This document shows, piece by piece, positions 19,829 to 20,000 of a stretch of 20,000 bases of DNA (within the stretch, counting starts at the first letter, position 1; each line of letters begins with the position of its first letter). Under the pieces are notes generated by a model, which saw only the letters and a list, made by a program, of their open reading frames with translations, was not told the origin of the DNA and ran no database searches. Made by a program: the position numbers and the translations under genes. Location of the stretch: NCBI GenBank assembly GCA_905221605.1, contig CAJNDS010001258.1, positions 349,720 through 369,719 on the forward strand, in the 5' to 3' direction. This DNA is from Symbiodinium natans. Taxonomy: Eukaryota; Sar; Dinophyceae; Suessiales; Symbiodiniaceae.

Positions 19829-19958
19829 CTTAGGGTTTAGGGTTTAGGGTTTAGGGTTTAGGGTTTTTGACACGGTTTCCTGGCGCTGGCTTGTGTAGAC
19901 GCATCATTGGCTTGGGGTTTTGGGGTCTGGGGTCTAGGGCTTAGGGTTGAGGGTAAAA
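19829..19958. repeat. TTTAGGG array and degenerate G-strand repeats
   Basis: Five perfect heptamers (19829-19867), 40 unique bases, then TTTTGGGG/CTAGGG variants. Confidence 0.9.
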
Positions 19959-20000
19959 GATGCCTCTTGTCGTCAGCGTGCAGTTTAGGTTCGGTCCCAT

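Noticed and set aside
19554-19847. 97-codon poly-Gly frame
   Set aside because: Translation of the G-rich tract; the conserved-looking tail is covered by the candidate exon at 19733 in another frame.
1-20000. Window as a true chromosome end
   Set aside because: Repeats occur in both polarities throughout, are interrupted by coding exons and never run uninterrupted to an edge, so they are interstitial.
1-20000. tRNA or rRNA genes
   Set aside because: No cloverleaf-like A/B box arrangement or rRNA core motif was noticed; a covariance-model scan could not be run.

Overview
This window looks like nuclear DNA of a dinoflagellate, most likely of the Symbiodiniaceae/Polarella type. Four things support this. 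(1) The best gene encodes a short ubiquitin-like domain followed by a long run of ankyrin repeats, a layout I associate with dinoflagellate predicted proteins. (2) Its many introns mostly start with GC or GA instead of GT, which is a known dinoflagellate trait. (3) All confidently read exons are on the + strand, in keeping with unidirectional gene clusters. (4) Roughly half of the window is interstitial telomere-type heptamer, (TTTAGGG)n or (CCCTAAA)n, the repeat used at dinoflagellate and plant telomeres. No exon is longer than about 200 bp and no open frame exceeds about 110 codons, so ORF length is a poor guide. The genes were read by following exon phase, splice dinucleotides and protein motifs.

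Layout. Positions 1-460 are degenerate telomeric arrays. From about 457 to 10,440 (possibly to 11,330) lies a chain of short + strand exons, 'gene A'. Its upstream exons encode hydrophobic segments of a multi-pass membrane protein (836-923, 1440-1542, 1740-1768, 4392-4463). Its downstream exons encode a soluble region (5188-5222, 5835-5864, 6094-6130, 6634-6694, 7440-7489, 8177-8218, 9054-9103, 9193-9253, 9998-10059, 10277-10441). I do not recognise that soluble region. Whether all of this is one gene is inference. Positions 10,440-13,020 hold more candidate exons, a very long TTTAGGG/TTTGGGG array, a 259-bp MITE-like element and a 450-bp unique stretch with no convincing gene.

Positions 13,022-18,677 are 'gene B', the best-supported gene: 11 exons, about 385 codons, every exon a multiple of three, a ubiquitin-like N-terminus and nine ankyrin-type repeats. 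Downstream are a few candidate exons (18,949-18,996; 19,733-19,767), an extremely G-rich tract (19,555-19,712) and more telomeric arrays.

The most interesting signal is how telomeric repeats sit relative to exons. Exon-bearing segments tend to have CCCTAAA arrays on their left and TTTAGGG arrays on their right. Seen from the introns, many begin with TTTAGGG and end with CCCTAAA, so telomeric repeats act as terminal inverted repeats. Several introns are also bounded by short direct repeats that look like target-site duplications (12 bp at intron 7 of gene B, 7 bp at introns 3 and 8). This is the architecture expected of introner-like mobile introns whose ends are made of telomeric repeat. At least four further families of short inverted-repeat (MITE-like) elements occur in the introns and spacers.
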